A stretch of DNA of 64,000 bases, taken from Caballeronia terrestris (GTDB lineage: Bacteria; Pseudomonadota; Gammaproteobacteria; Burkholderiales; Burkholderiaceae). Shown piece by piece: positions 9,027 to 16,841 of this stretch. The translations under genes and the position numbers were made by a program. Below the pieces are notes generated by a model. The model saw nothing but the letters and a program-made list of their open reading frames with translations. It had not been told where the DNA came from and did not search any database. The DNA lies in the NCBI RefSeq assembly GCF_001544515.1, contig NZ_FCOL02000017.1, positions 62,001-126,000 of the forward strand, given 5' to 3'. Each line of letters begins with the position of its first letter. Within the stretch, counting starts at the first letter, position 1.

Positions 9027-9583
9027 GCGGCACTCCGCACAGGCAGCGCCTTCGTAACGAAGCCGCTATGCGGCGTCCGGCATGGCGGATAGAAATCGAG
9101 GTCGGCCTGCATCAGATGATGCGGCCGGCCGTGCATCGCTTCTTCCTTGAGCGTGGTCCAGTGAAGCGCATGAAAGAGCGACGCGTTCTGGCTTTGCACA
9201 TGCGCGAGGAACGTCTCGCACCCGATTGCATGCGCGCTGCTTACCGCCAAGCGAATCAGCGTCGCGCCGAGCTTGCCGTGACGACGGAACGCAGCATGCA
9301 CGGCGAGCCGCGAGCCGAACCACAGCCCCGGTCCTTCTTCGTGAATGCGCACTGTACCGACCACTTGCTCAGGCATCCCCGCGATGCAACTTACCGCAAC
9401 GAGCAACTGCGCGCGATCGTCGATCTCATCGCGATCGTCGCCGATGAAAATGCCTTGCTCGATACAGAACACGGCACGGCGCAACTTGTAGGCCTCGTCT
9501 GCTTCCCAGGGCAGCGTCGTCCATTTAACGATGTATTCAGCGGGCGCGTAGAGCGTCGCAAGGTCTTCGCTATCGGCTAGCAT
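9023..9583 (-). CDS. MSMEG_0567/Sll0786-type GNAT N-acetyltransferase
   Basis: A 186-residue GNAT-family protein. The acetyl-CoA region is recognisable as RLAVHAAFRRHGKLGATLI, with the R/Q-x-x-G-x-G/A loop partly altered to RRHGKLG. I chose the ATG at 9583, two bases after the radical SAM stop codon and preceded by a GAGG ribosome site. The family is one of the conserved Nit1C partners, described in other bacteria as a nitrogen-starvation acetyltransferase. The acceptor molecule is unknown. A cysteine near residue 35 (FCIEQGIF) is conserved in my memory of the family, with lower certainty. Confidence 0.87.
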   Translation of the reverse strand: MLADSEDLATLYAPAEYIVKWTTLPWEADEAYKLRRAVFCIEQGIFIGDDRDEIDDRAQLLVAVSCIAGMPEQVVGTVRIHEEGPGLWFGSRLAVHAAFRRHGKLGATLIRLAVSSAHAIGCETFLAHVQSQNASLFHALHWTTLKEEAMHGRPHHLMQADLDFYPPCRTPHSGFVTKALPVRSAA

Positions 9584-9585
9584 GA

Positions 9586-10704
9586 TCACGCCTCGTAAGA
9601 TGAAAGGGATGAACACGCACCGCATTTTCCGCAGCCCGCCTTGATGTCGCCCGAACGCATGCCGCCTTGCGAGACCATCGCGCCGAGCGGATGCAATACC
9701 GACTTCATGAACTCGGGCGAGGGCGCGGGGTGATCCTCGAGCGGCGTGCCGCTGATCGGCACGAACGGTACGACGAACGGATACACACCGATATCGACGA
9801 GGTCGCGCGAGATCGCCAGGATCGCTTCGGCCGTGTCGCCGAGGCCCGCGAGGATGTACGTGCTGACCTGCCCGCGCCCGAACACCCCAACGGCAGCACG
9901 AAACGCTTCCATGTAGCGCGAGATCGGCACGCTCGCCTTGCCCGGCATGATGTCTGCGCGCAACGCGGGCGTGACCACTTCCAGATGCATGCCGAGCGTA
10001 TCGATACCGCTCGCCTTCATGCGTTCAAACCAGCGGTCATCGTCGGGTGGCTCGCATTGCGCCTGAATCGGCAGGTCGACGGCGGCCTTGATCGCGAACG
10101 CGCTTTCGCAAAGAATCTGCGCGCCACGGTCGCTCGTGGGCGGCGTGCCTGTGGTGAGCACCATGTGCTTCACGCCATCGAGCAGGACCGCGGCGCGCGC
10201 GACTTCGGCGAGTTGCTCGGGCGTCTTGCGCGCAATCGTGCGGCCCGCCGCGAGCGATTGCCCGATCGCGCAGAACTTGCACGTCTTGCGGCGGCTTTCA
10301 TAGCGGATGCAGGTTTGCAGAACCGTGGTCGCGAGCACGTCTGATCCATGCAACATCGCGATATGCGAATACGGCACGCCGTCGAACGTCTGCATCTTGT
10401 AGAAGCGCGGCGTCTTCGGGAAGCTGATGTTTGCGATCGGAATCGTGCCGCGCAAGAGGGCGCTCGTGCCATTGCCATCCGGCGTCGACGCGACGAACGG
10501 CGAGTGCCATGCCGTGTTTGTATGCACGGGCACCATGATCGTCACGCCGTCGATCGTGACCGCCTTGTGATCCGACGGACCCGCGCCGCCGCGGCGGCTC
10601 GCGAGGCTCGCGCCCGCGGCGGGATCGACGAGGCGCAGCCCCGTCGATTGCAACTCAGTCATCAATTGCCGGCTCGCGGCCGACATGCTCGCGTTGGCGT
10701 TCAA
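9586..10704 (-). CDS. MSMEG_0568-type radical SAM protein
   Basis: A 372-residue radical SAM enzyme. The cluster-binding cysteines are spaced C-x9-C-x2-C ([15 protein letters not shown]), wider than the usual C-x3-C-x2-C; this is as I remember for the Nit1C family. A second cysteine group at the C-terminus (CGKCGAC) could hold an auxiliary iron-sulfur cluster. I take the TTG at 10704 as start because a GGGAG ribosome site sits 8 bp ahead; an ATG at 10686 is the alternative. Either way the start lies inside the nitrilase gene, an overlap of up to 50 bp. The reaction catalysed is unknown. Confidence 0.88.
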   Translation of the reverse strand: MNANASMSAASRQLMTELQSTGLRLVDPAAGASLASRRGGAGPSDHKAVTIDGVTIMVPVHTNTAWHSPFVASTPDGNGTSALLRGTIPIANISFPKTPRFYKMQTFDGVPYSHIAMLHGSDVLATTVLQTCIRYESRRKTCKFCAIGQSLAAGRTIARKTPEQLAEVARAAVLLDGVKHMVLTTGTPPTSDRGAQILCESAFAIKAAVDLPIQAQCEPPDDDRWFERMKASGIDTLGMHLEVVTPALRADIMPGKASVPISRYMEAFRAAVGVFGRGQVSTYILAGLGDTAEAILAISRDLVDIGVYPFVVPFVPISGTPLEDHPAPSPEFMKSVLHPLGAMVSQGGMRSGDIKAGCGKCGACSSLSSYEA

Positions 10705-11662
10705 GGTTCATGCTCCCGTCAGGAAAATCGGTCATCGGTGAGGACGTCGTTGCGGGCCGGTCGTTGATCGCGAGGCTCAGCAACTCGGGCCGCGCGTAGT
10801 GGCCGACCGAGTCCATCATGCGTTTGCGCTTCGTGATCAGCGACATGTCGAGATCGGCGATCACCATGCCTTCGCCTTCACGCAACGGCGGCGCCAGGTG
10901 CTGTCCTTCGGGTGAGACGATCGCCGTGTTGCAGCCGCCGCGCAGCGCTTTTTGCAGATTGGGGTCGCTCGTCACCGATTCGATCTGCTGCTCGGTGAGC
11001 CATCCCGTCGCGTTGACGACGAAGCAGCCCGACTCCAGCGCGTGATGCCGGATCGTCACTTCGATCTGCTCCGAGAAGATCGGGCCGACGAGCGAGCCGG
11101 GGAACTGGCTGCAATGGATTTCCTCGTGCTGCGTCATCAGCGCGTAGCGAGCGAGAGGGTTGTAGTGCTCCCAGCACGCGAGCGCGCCGACCTTCGCGAT
11201 GCGCGTCTCCGCGACTTTTAGCCCTGACGCATCGCCCTGGCCCCAGATCATACGTTCATGAAACGTCGGCGTGATCTTGCGGCGCTTGAGTAGCAGTTCG
11301 CCATCGGTATCGAAGATGAGCTGCGTGTTGTAGAGGCTTCCGTGATCGCGCTCGTTCACGCCGAGCACGACGACCATGCCGTGCCGCCGCGCGCGCTCGG
11401 CCACCGCCTGCGTGACGGGGCCGGGCACGACGACCGCTTCCTCATAGAGCCGCATGTGCTCCGCACCCGAGGCAACCGGCGGCCGCACGAACGAGAAATA
11501 CGGGTAATACGGCACGAAGGTCTCGGGGAACACGATGAGCTGCACGCCCTTGCGCGCGGCCTCGTCGATGGCGGCGCATACCTTTTCCAGCGTGCCGCCG
11601 GGCCGCTCGAAGTCCGGCGCGATCTGCACCGCCGCGGCTCGGACGATTCGTTTTGGGGGCAT
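10655..11662 (-). CDS. Nit6803-type nitrilase (Nit1C cluster)
   Basis: A 335-residue carbon-nitrogen hydrolase that converts nitriles to carboxylic acid and ammonia in the cytoplasm. The catalytic triad is visible: Glu47 ([14 protein letters not shown]), Lys129 ([11 protein letters not shown]) and Cys163 ([15 protein letters not shown]). The [11 protein letters not shown] block separates true nitrilases from amidases. The start at 11662 has an AGGAAG ribosome site. The gene is second in the operon, 26 bp after the Sll0783-type gene. Nit1C clusters have been linked experimentally to growth on cyanide as nitrogen source in Pseudomonas; whether this strain does so is inference. Enzymes of this clade are known to accept aliphatic nitriles and dinitriles. 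Confidence 0.93.
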   Translation of the reverse strand: MPPKRIVRAAAVQIAPDFERPGGTLEKVCAAIDEAARKGVQLIVFPETFVPYYPYFSFVRPPVASGAEHMRLYEEAVVVPGPVTQAVAERARRHGMVVVLGVNERDHGSLYNTQLIFDTDGELLLKRRKITPTFHERMIWGQGDASGLKVAETRIAKVGALACWEHYNPLARYALMTQHEEIHCSQFPGSLVGPIFSEQIEVTIRHHALESGCFVVNATGWLTEQQIESVTSDPNLQKALRGGCNTAIVSPEGQHLAPPLREGEGMVIADLDMSLITKRKRMMDSVGHYARPELLSLAINDRPATTSSPMTDFPDGSMNLERQREHVGREPAIDD

Positions 11663-11688
11663 GGTCGCTTCCTGTTGTGATGACGGGC

Positions 11689-12171
11689 TCACACCGTCCA
11701 CGTATGAATGACGAGCGCGTTGTCCTTGCGATGAAGAAGCTGGATATCGAGTACGTCGAGCGGGCTGATCGGCTTGATGCCTTCGATCAGCGACGCCTCG
11801 CCGTGTCCATACAGCGCCTGCAATGCGAAGCGGCATGCATAGACCTTGCCGCCTTCCTCCATGAACTTCGTCAGTTGCTTGTTGAAGTTCAGATGGCCGG
11901 GGAACGCTTCGTCGCCGAGCGTGGGGAAGCCGCGTTGCAGGCCAAGCGTGACGCCCGGTCCATAGAGCAGCACCGACGTCTCGAAGCCCTTGCGTTGCAG
12001 GCGCGTCGCCTGAAGCATGTTGACGAAACCGATCGACCCTTCGAAGGCCACCGTATGGAACGTGACGAGCGCCTTCTCGCCGGGTTCGGCCTTCACGTCC
12101 TCGAAGACCTTGTCTTCATAATCAACCAGATAATCGCCTTTCTGATGCATTGGTCTATTGACTGCAGGCAT
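11689..12171 (-). CDS. MSMEG_0572/Sll0783-type nitrogen starvation response protein
   Basis: A 160-residue protein of the DsrE-like Sll0783 group, first gene of the Nit1C operon. The start at 12171 has a well-placed GGAG ribosome site. The sequence contains [27 protein letters not shown] and a [16 protein letters not shown] segment with a cysteine in a position reminiscent of DsrE/YchN proteins. The function is unknown, although homologues are induced by nitrogen starvation. A sigma-54-type promoter lies about 90-100 bp upstream of this start, in keeping with nitrogen control. Confidence 0.88.
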   Translation of the reverse strand: MPAVNRPMHQKGDYLVDYEDKVFEDVKAEPGEKALVTFHTVAFEGSIGFVNMLQATRLQRKGFETSVLLYGPGVTLGLQRGFPTLGDEAFPGHLNFNKQLTKFMEEGGKVYACRFALQALYGHGEASLIEGIKPISPLDVLDIQLLHRKDNALVIHTWTV

Positions 12172-12257
12172 TTTAAAATCTCCAATTTGTCGGACTGATT
12201 TAATCGATGCGCTTATCGGGCTGCGGCGCAAAGTAGCGAGTGACACAAGCCAGTTAA

Positions 12258-12273
12258 TGCAACCGCCATGCCA
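12258..12273 (-). promoter_or_regulatory. Sigma-54 (RpoN) promoter of the Nit1C operon
   Basis: On the minus strand the sequence is TGGCATGGCGGTTGCA, which matches the consensus TGGCAYRNNNNTTGCW at every defined position, with the required GG and GC dinucleotides 10 bp apart. Transcription would begin near 12247, giving a leader of about 75 bases before the first gene at 12171. RpoN dependence fits a cluster associated with nitrogen starvation. The match is seen directly; function is inferred. Confidence 0.78.
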
Positions 12274-12289
12274 TTCGTCATTAATTAAA

Positions 12290-12310
12290 ATGCGATCAAC
12301 ATGCGATCAA
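12290..12310. promoter_or_regulatory. Direct repeat operator, pair 1 (ATGCGATCAA twice)
   Basis: ATGCGATCAA occurs at 12290-12299 and again at 12301-12310, in the same orientation and 11 bp apart. It lies just upstream of the -24 element of the Nit1C promoter. MocR regulators are known to bind pairs of direct repeats, so this is a likely binding site for the divergent MocR protein. Confidence 0.6.
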
Positions 12311-12490
12311 TTCCAAGGTGAGTGCATCGCCGCGATGAAAAAATTTTGAACGGGCTCAAAATCGCGCTTGGCCATGAGTCTTGCAGGACGGGGCTGCGCA
12401 CCAATGTGGATGATCCGTCGCGGTGCGAACGCTCGTGCGTGGTGCGACGCGCGCGGCAACTGTGCATGGCGCGGCTTGTCGTCCGATACC

Positions 12491-12514
12491 ATGCGATCAT
12501 TCAATGCGATCATT
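12491..12514. promoter_or_regulatory. Direct repeat operator, pair 2 (ATGCGATCATT twice)
   Basis: ATGCGATCATT occurs at 12491-12501 and 12504-12514, in the same orientation as pair 1 and 13 bp apart. It lies 54-77 bp upstream of the MocR start codon, in a region suited to autoregulation. Two further GGTGCGA direct repeats at 12422 and 12441, and a GCACC half-site near 12400, also lie in the spacer. Confidence 0.58.
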
Positions 12515-12567
12515 TTTTATTTCGACGTTTTATCCGTGATATTGTTTTTTCTAGTGCTTAATTTGGA

Positions 12568-13968
12568 ATGAAAATCATGGCTAGCGTCACGCATCACTGG
12601 ATAAAAAAGCTGTCTGAAAGCCGCAAGCCGGCTTATCTGCTGATTCCGGAATTGATAGAAGACGATCTGGCTAACGGCAGGCTCCGTCCGCGCGATCGTT
12701 TACCGGGTTTGCGCGATCTCGCCGAGGAGTTGCAGCTCAACTACACGACCGTCGCGCGTGCGTATGCGGAAGCACGCAAGCGCGGTTTGCTCGATTCGCA
12801 CGCGGGCAGCGGCACCTTCGTGCGCGGTCGCACGGCGACGTTGCCGCTCGCGGGCGGCAGCAGCGTCGAGATGACGATGAACATGCCGCCCGAGCCCGCC
12901 GAATTCGCGTCGCGCCTGCGCGAATCGTCGGCGCGGCTGATGGCGTCGAGCGATCCGTATCGCTTGCTGCGCTATCAGGACTTCGGCGGCAGCGGCGAGG
13001 ATCGCGCGGCCGCGACGCAATGGCTCAAACGCCGTTTCACAGAATGCGATGAAGACAAGGTGCTCGTGTGCCCCGGCATCCACGGCGCGCTGGTCGCGCT
13101 CGTGTCGCAGCTCGCGCGTCCCGGCGGCACGATCTGTCTCGACACGCTCGCGTATCCCGGCATCAAGGCGATCGCCGCGCAGCTCGGCGTGCGCCTGCAA
13201 GCCCTCGCTCGCGACGACGAAGGCCCGCTCGCGCATGCATTCGAAGCGCTGTGCAAGGCCGAGAAGCCGAGCGCGTTCTACATCAATCCGACGATCCAGA
13301 ACCCGAGCACCGTCACGCTCTCATCGAAGCGCCGCGAAGCCCTGGCCGACGTCGCGCTGCGCTACAGCGTGCCGATCGTCGAGGACGACGCCTACGGCCT
13401 GTTGCCCGAAGCCCCACCGGAAGCGTTCGCCGCGCTCGCGCCCGATCTCACTTACTACGTGACAGGGTTTTCGAAGACCTTCGGAGCGGGCTTGCGCGTC
13501 GCGTACATTCGCGCGCCGAACACGAGACGCGCGCAGCATCTCGCCGGCGCATTGCGCGCGACGACCGTCATGGCAAGCCCGTTTACCGTGCTGCTCGCGA
13601 CGCAATGGGTGGTCGACGGCACCGCGTCCGACATGCTCGCCGCGATCCGCGCGGAGTCGAATGCGCGGCAGGCGGCGGCATCGCGCGTGCTGTCGGACTG
13701 GCCGTTCGATGCCGACCGCGACGGCTTCCACCTGTGGCTGCCGGTGCCACACGAGTCCGGCTGGCAGGCGTCCGAACTCGCGATGCAACTGCGCACGCGC
13801 GGCATCGGCGCGGTATCGGCGGCTGCGTTCGCCACCGACGGCAATCCGCCCGAAGCGGTGCGCGTATGCCTCGGCGGCCCGAAGACTCTCGACGAATGCG
13901 AAGACGCGCTGCGCATGATCGCGGATACGCTCGAACATCCGCATCATCTGCATTCGCCGGTGATGTGA
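12568..13968 (+). CDS. MocR-type GntR/aminotransferase regulator, probable regulator of Nit1C
   Basis: A 466-residue fusion of an N-terminal GntR winged helix-turn-helix (about residues 20-90; LRPRDRLPGLRDLAEELQLN and GSGTFVRG are typical) with a class I aminotransferase-like domain. The PLP-binding lysine is present in TGFSKTFG (Lys303), so the effector domain can probably bind pyridoxal phosphate. It is divergent from the nitrilase operon, and the 396-bp spacer carries two pairs of direct repeats and a sigma-54 promoter, making it the likely local regulator. An ATG at 12577 is an alternative start. The spacer also shows AT-rich sequence just before the start, with no clear -10/-35 pair. Confidence 0.9.
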   Translation: MKIMASVTHHWIKKLSESRKPAYLLIPELIEDDLANGRLRPRDRLPGLRDLAEELQLNYTTVARAYAEARKRGLLDSHAGSGTFVRGRTATLPLAGGSSVEMTMNMPPEPAEFASRLRESSARLMASSDPYRLLRYQDFGGSGEDRAAATQWLKRRFTECDEDKVLVCPGIHGALVALVSQLARPGGTICLDTLAYPGIKAIAAQLGVRLQALARDDEGPLAHAFEALCKAEKPSAFYINPTIQNPSTVTLSSKRREALADVALRYSVPIVEDDAYGLLPEAPPEAFAALAPDLTYYVTGFSKTFGAGLRVAYIRAPNTRRAQHLAGALRATTVMASPFTVLLATQWVVDGTASDMLAAIRAESNARQAAASRVLSDWPFDADRDGFHLWLPVPHESGWQASELAMQLRTRGIGAVSAAAFATDGNPPEAVRVCLGGPKTLDECEDALRMIADTLEHPHHLHSPVM

Positions 13969-14017
13969 GCGCGGCGTCTGCGTAAAGTCACGAAACGCGG
14001 CTACGATGCAGGTCGCC

Positions 14018-14803
14018 ATGAAGAAAACATCGACCCTGCTCGCGACTTTGTTCGTCGCCATCGCCTCCGCTTGCGGCGCGCCGCCCGCGCGCGCCTACGA
14101 TCCGAACGCGCTTTGGGAGATCGTCCACGATAGCTGCGTGCCGGCGGCAGAGGGCGCGAACGTCGCGCAGAAATGCATCGACGTGAATCTAGCGGGCGGC
14201 TATGCGGTGCTGAAGGACCTGGTCGGCATCGCGCAGTATCTGCTGATCCCGACCGCGCGGGTCGGCGGGATCGAAAGCCCTGAACTACTGATGCCCGATG
14301 CGCCCAATTACTGGCGCGCGGCCTGGGAAGCGCGCCGCTACACCGAACAGGCGCTGCATCGCGAGATGCCGCGCGACACGCTGTCGCTTGCGATCAACTC
14401 CGCGCACGGACGCACGCAAAACCAGTTGCATATTCATATCGACTGCCTTGCGCGAGATGTCGTGAAGACCTTGCGCGAGGTTGGACCGCGCATCGGCACC
14501 GAGTGGACGACGCTGCCCGTGCTGTTGCGGGGGCATGCGTATCGCATACGCCGTATCGACGACGCCGACCTCCTTCACACCGATCCCTTCAAGGTGCTCG
14601 CGCCGGATATCGCGCGGGAAGGGCAGGTGATGGGCGAGCAGACGCTGCTGCTCGCGGGTGCCGTCCTGCGCGACGGCACGCCGGCGTTCTATCTGCTCAA
14701 CGACCATGTCCAGCCGGGCGACTGGGCGTCGTCCGAGGAACTGCAGGATCACACGTGCGCGATCGCGCGCGAATCCGATGTCATCGACTCGAACACTCGA
14801 TGA
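14018..14803 (+). CDS. cdh: CDP-diacylglycerol diphosphatase
   Basis: A 261-residue protein of the Cdh family, which hydrolyses CDP-diacylglycerol to CMP and phosphatidic acid at the membrane. The HIT-like HIHID motif and the surrounding SLAINSAHGRTQNQLHIHID segment are diagnostic, as is the YWRAAWEARRY stretch. I use the ATG at 14018 with a CAGG ribosome site; an ATG at 14006 adds four residues. A hydrophobic N-terminus ends in ASAC, so the protein is exported or may be a lipoprotein, although the lipobox is not canonical. It stands alone, downstream of the MocR gene on the same strand with a 49-bp gap. Confidence 0.9.
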   Translation: MKKTSTLLATLFVAIASACGAPPARAYDPNALWEIVHDSCVPAAEGANVAQKCIDVNLAGGYAVLKDLVGIAQYLLIPTARVGGIESPELLMPDAPNYWRAAWEARRYTEQALHREMPRDTLSLAINSAHGRTQNQLHIHIDCLARDVVKTLREVGPRIGTEWTTLPVLLRGHAYRIRRIDDADLLHTDPFKVLAPDIAREGQVMGEQTLLLAGAVLRDGTPAFYLLNDHVQPGDWASSEELQDHTCAIARESDVIDSNTR

Positions 14804-14875
14804 CTCGAAGCGATGAAAAGTGACAACGCGCAGCGTGAGCCGGCTGCAACATGAGCCGAGGGACTTGGAAGCGCC

Positions 14876-15205
14876 ATGGAATTCGCCCGGCAGATCGATT
14901 GGTCGGCGGATCTGACGTACGTCGACTCCCGTCGGGATTACGGTGAAGTCCGCGAGGTCGGCTATGGGCCGATCGAAAGCCGGCTTTACTGCGTGGTATT
15001 CACGCAGCGTGTTTTATCGTTGCGCATCATCAGCCTGCGCAAAGCAAACTACAGGGAGGTAGATCGCTATGTTCAAGAAAGTAAAGAGGCACTCGCCCGA
15101 AGAAGAAGCGGAGATCAACCGCCAGATAGCGGAAAATCCGGACGCGTATATCCCTTCCGACGAAGAGTTCGCGCGGTTGAAACCATTGGGCCGTCCGCGT
15201 CTTGA
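14876..15205 (+). CDS. brnT: BrnT family toxin, probably damaged at both ends
   Basis: The central part of the 109 residues matches the RelE-fold BrnT toxin: a DSRRDYGEVR block, RLYCVVFTQR and RIISLRKANYREVDRY. BrnT cleaves RNA and is held in check by BrnA. The N-terminal strand and helix carrying a conserved Trp and the KHG motif are missing from this frame. Just upstream, another frame (from 14851) encodes WKRHG, which would join well to EFARQIDW if a small indel were repaired. At the 3' end the frame runs on for about 35 codons beyond the usual toxin end, through the start of brnA. It has a GGAAG ribosome site, so a truncated protein may still be made; activity is doubtful. Confidence 0.62.
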   Translation: MEFARQIDWSADLTYVDSRRDYGEVREVGYGPIESRLYCVVFTQRVLSLRIISLRKANYREVDRYVQESKEALARRRSGDQPPDSGKSGRVYPFRRRVRAVETIGPSAS

Positions 15206-15338
15206 ATCGCCGAAAGTGCAGTTGACGGTCCGTTATGACGCCGATGTCGTCGAGGCATTCAAGGCGACGGGTGAAGGCTGGCAGACGCGCATGAACAACG
15301 CGCTGCGCGAGTGGTTGCAGACGCATCGGGCAGCTTGA
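15069..15338 (+). CDS. brnA: BrnA family antitoxin
   Basis: An 89-residue antitoxin with a strong AGGGAGG ribosome site. Its N-terminal part (SPEEEAEINRQIAENPDAY) binds the toxin in this family. The C-terminal ribbon-helix-helix (KVQLTVRYDADVVEAFKATG then GWQTRMNNALREWL) binds DNA and autoregulates the operon. It overlaps the 3' end of the toxin frame in a different reading frame. The antitoxin looks intact although its partner does not. A clear intrinsic terminator follows 25 bp after the stop. Confidence 0.9.
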   Translation: MFKKVKRHSPEEEAEINRQIAENPDAYIPSDEEFARLKPLGRPRLESPKVQLTVRYDADVVEAFKATGEGWQTRMNNALREWLQTHRAA

Positions 15339-15363
15339 CCGCTTGACGCATTAGCATCGAACG

Positions 15364-15396
15364 AAGCCGCTGGGCATGGTCCAGCGGCTTTTTTTT
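15364..15396 (+). terminator. Rho-independent terminator after brnTA
   Basis: A perfect 10-bp stem (AAGCCGCTGG pairing with CCAGCGGCTT) with a 7-base loop is followed by a run of Ts at 15389-15396. It ends the brnTA transcript. Confidence 0.88.
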
Positions 15397-15746
15397 GTGC
15401 CGTCGTGCCGCGACGCAGTTCTCCTCTTGGCGACCATCGCGATCCAAACGTTTGCGCGATAAGACGCGTGCGAATCGCCGATGGCGTGTCAACGCGCCGT
15501 CGATGGCTTTCGTTATAGCACCCAGCGTCTTACGACTTCTTACCTTTCCATAGGCCTTCTTTTGTAATCTCAAGAAAGCTTAGATGGCTTAGAGCAACGC
15601 TAGCGCGCGATCTGCCATTTCGGCTTCCCAAATTTACCGTCAGGACATTCCCGTAAAGAAAGCAAGTCCTAAGATTCCGACTCAATTATTACGATATATT
15701 TCCGACCCGCCCTAAGACAATCCGAAGGTTTCGCCCAGATAAGTCC
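15397..15746. other. Intergenic region upstream of the glycosyltransferase gene
   Basis: This 350-bp region has no credible gene on either strand. It becomes more AT-rich from about 15590, as expected for a promoter region, but I do not see a -35/-10 pair that I would defend. Confidence 0.5.
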
Positions 15747-16841
15747 ATGAAGTCACTAAAGATATTGCATAGCGAATCATCCAGAGGATGGGGCGGGCAG
15801 GAGGTCCGAACGTTGAAGGAAATGGTGGCGTTGCGCGAACTCGGACACAGGGTCGAACTCGTGTGTCCTTCCGATGCGTGCATCGGCCTGCGTTCGTCGG
15901 AACTCGGCTTTGCCGTGCATCACTCGCGCATGCGCGGCGGCGGCGACGTCCGCTCGATGATCTCGATCAAGGCGCTCCTGCGCCGCAAGGCGTTCGACGT
16001 GCTCAATACGCACAGCGGCCACGACAGCATCGTCGCGGGCTCGGCTGCGCGGCTGGCGGGCACGCCGCTCATCGTGCGCACGCGCCATCTCGCGCTGCCG
16101 ATCAGCTCGCTCGCCACCTACAACTGGATACCGCACCGGGTGATCGCGGTGAGCCGCTACGTGCGCCAGTACCTGATCTCGGCGGGCGTGGTGGCGGGCC
16201 GCGTGCAGACCATTTACGACGGCATCCCGCGACACGAGCCGATCGCGCAATCGACGCTGCGCGCGGAACTCGGCCTCGGTCCCGATGCCGTGATCGGCGG
16301 CATGGTCGCGATCATGCGTGAGAAGAAGGGCCACGAAGACCTGATCGAGGCCGCCGAACCGCTCCTCGCGACGCGTCCGAACCTGCACTTCGTGATGGCC
16401 GGCGACGGCGACACGTTCGCGCGCGTCAAGGCGGCCGTCGTGCGCCGCGGACTAGCACAGCGCATCCATCTGCTCGGCTTTCGCTCCGATATTCCGAACG
16501 TGCTGCGCGGCTGCGATCTGTTCGTGCTGCCAACGCATCAGGAAGCGCTCGGCCAGTCGTTCATCGAGGCGATGGCGGCGGGGCTGCCGGTGATCGGTAC
16601 GAGCGTCGACGGCGTGCCGGAACTGATCGAGGAGGACGTCAACGGTTTGCTCGTGCCCGCGAAGGACCCCGGCGCCCTGCGCGCGGCGATCCTGAAACTG
16701 GTCGACGATCCGGAACTGCGCGCGCGGCTCGGCCGGGAAGGGCAACGCATCACGGAAGGCGGTTTCACGATCGGCGGCATGGCCGATGAAACCGTCGATT
16801 TTTACCGGCGCAGCCTGAGCGAGCGGAGGCTCTTCGCATGA
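15747..16841 (+). CDS. GT4-type glycosyltransferase (GT-B fold)
   Basis: A 364-residue retaining glycosyltransferase. The N-terminal acceptor domain begins with ILHSESSRGWGGQEVRTL, the glycine-rich loop seen in GT4 enzymes. The C-terminal donor domain carries MVAIMREKKGHEDLIEA and the E-x7-E-like motif PTHQEALGQSFIEAMAAGLPVIGT, in which the first Glu contacts the nucleotide sugar. No membrane helix is evident, so it probably acts at the inner face of the membrane. Its stop overlaps the start of the polysaccharide deacetylase gene by 4 bp, so the pair probably work together on one surface glycan or lipid-linked sugar. Which glycan cannot be told. Confidence 0.9.
   Translation: MKSLKILHSESSRGWGGQEVRTLKEMVALRELGHRVELVCPSDACIGLRSSELGFAVHHSRMRGGGDVRSMISIKALLRRKAFDVLNTHSGHDSIVAGSAARLAGTPLIVRTRHLALPISSLATYNWIPHRVIAVSRYVRQYLISAGVVAGRVQTIYDGIPRHEPIAQSTLRAELGLGPDAVIGGMVAIMREKKGHEDLIEAAEPLLATRPNLHFVMAGDGDTFARVKAAVVRRGLAQRIHLLGFRSDIPNVLRGCDLFVLPTHQEALGQSFIEAMAAGLPVIGTSVDGVPELIEEDVNGLLVPAKDPGALRAAILKLVDDPELRARLGREGQRITEGGFTIGGMADETVDFYRRSLSERRLFA

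Noticed and set aside
12395..12450. NtrC binding sites upstream of the Nit1C sigma-54 promoter
   Set aside because: GCACC and GGTGC half-sites are present but none forms a full palindrome with proper spacing, so I report them only as half-sites.
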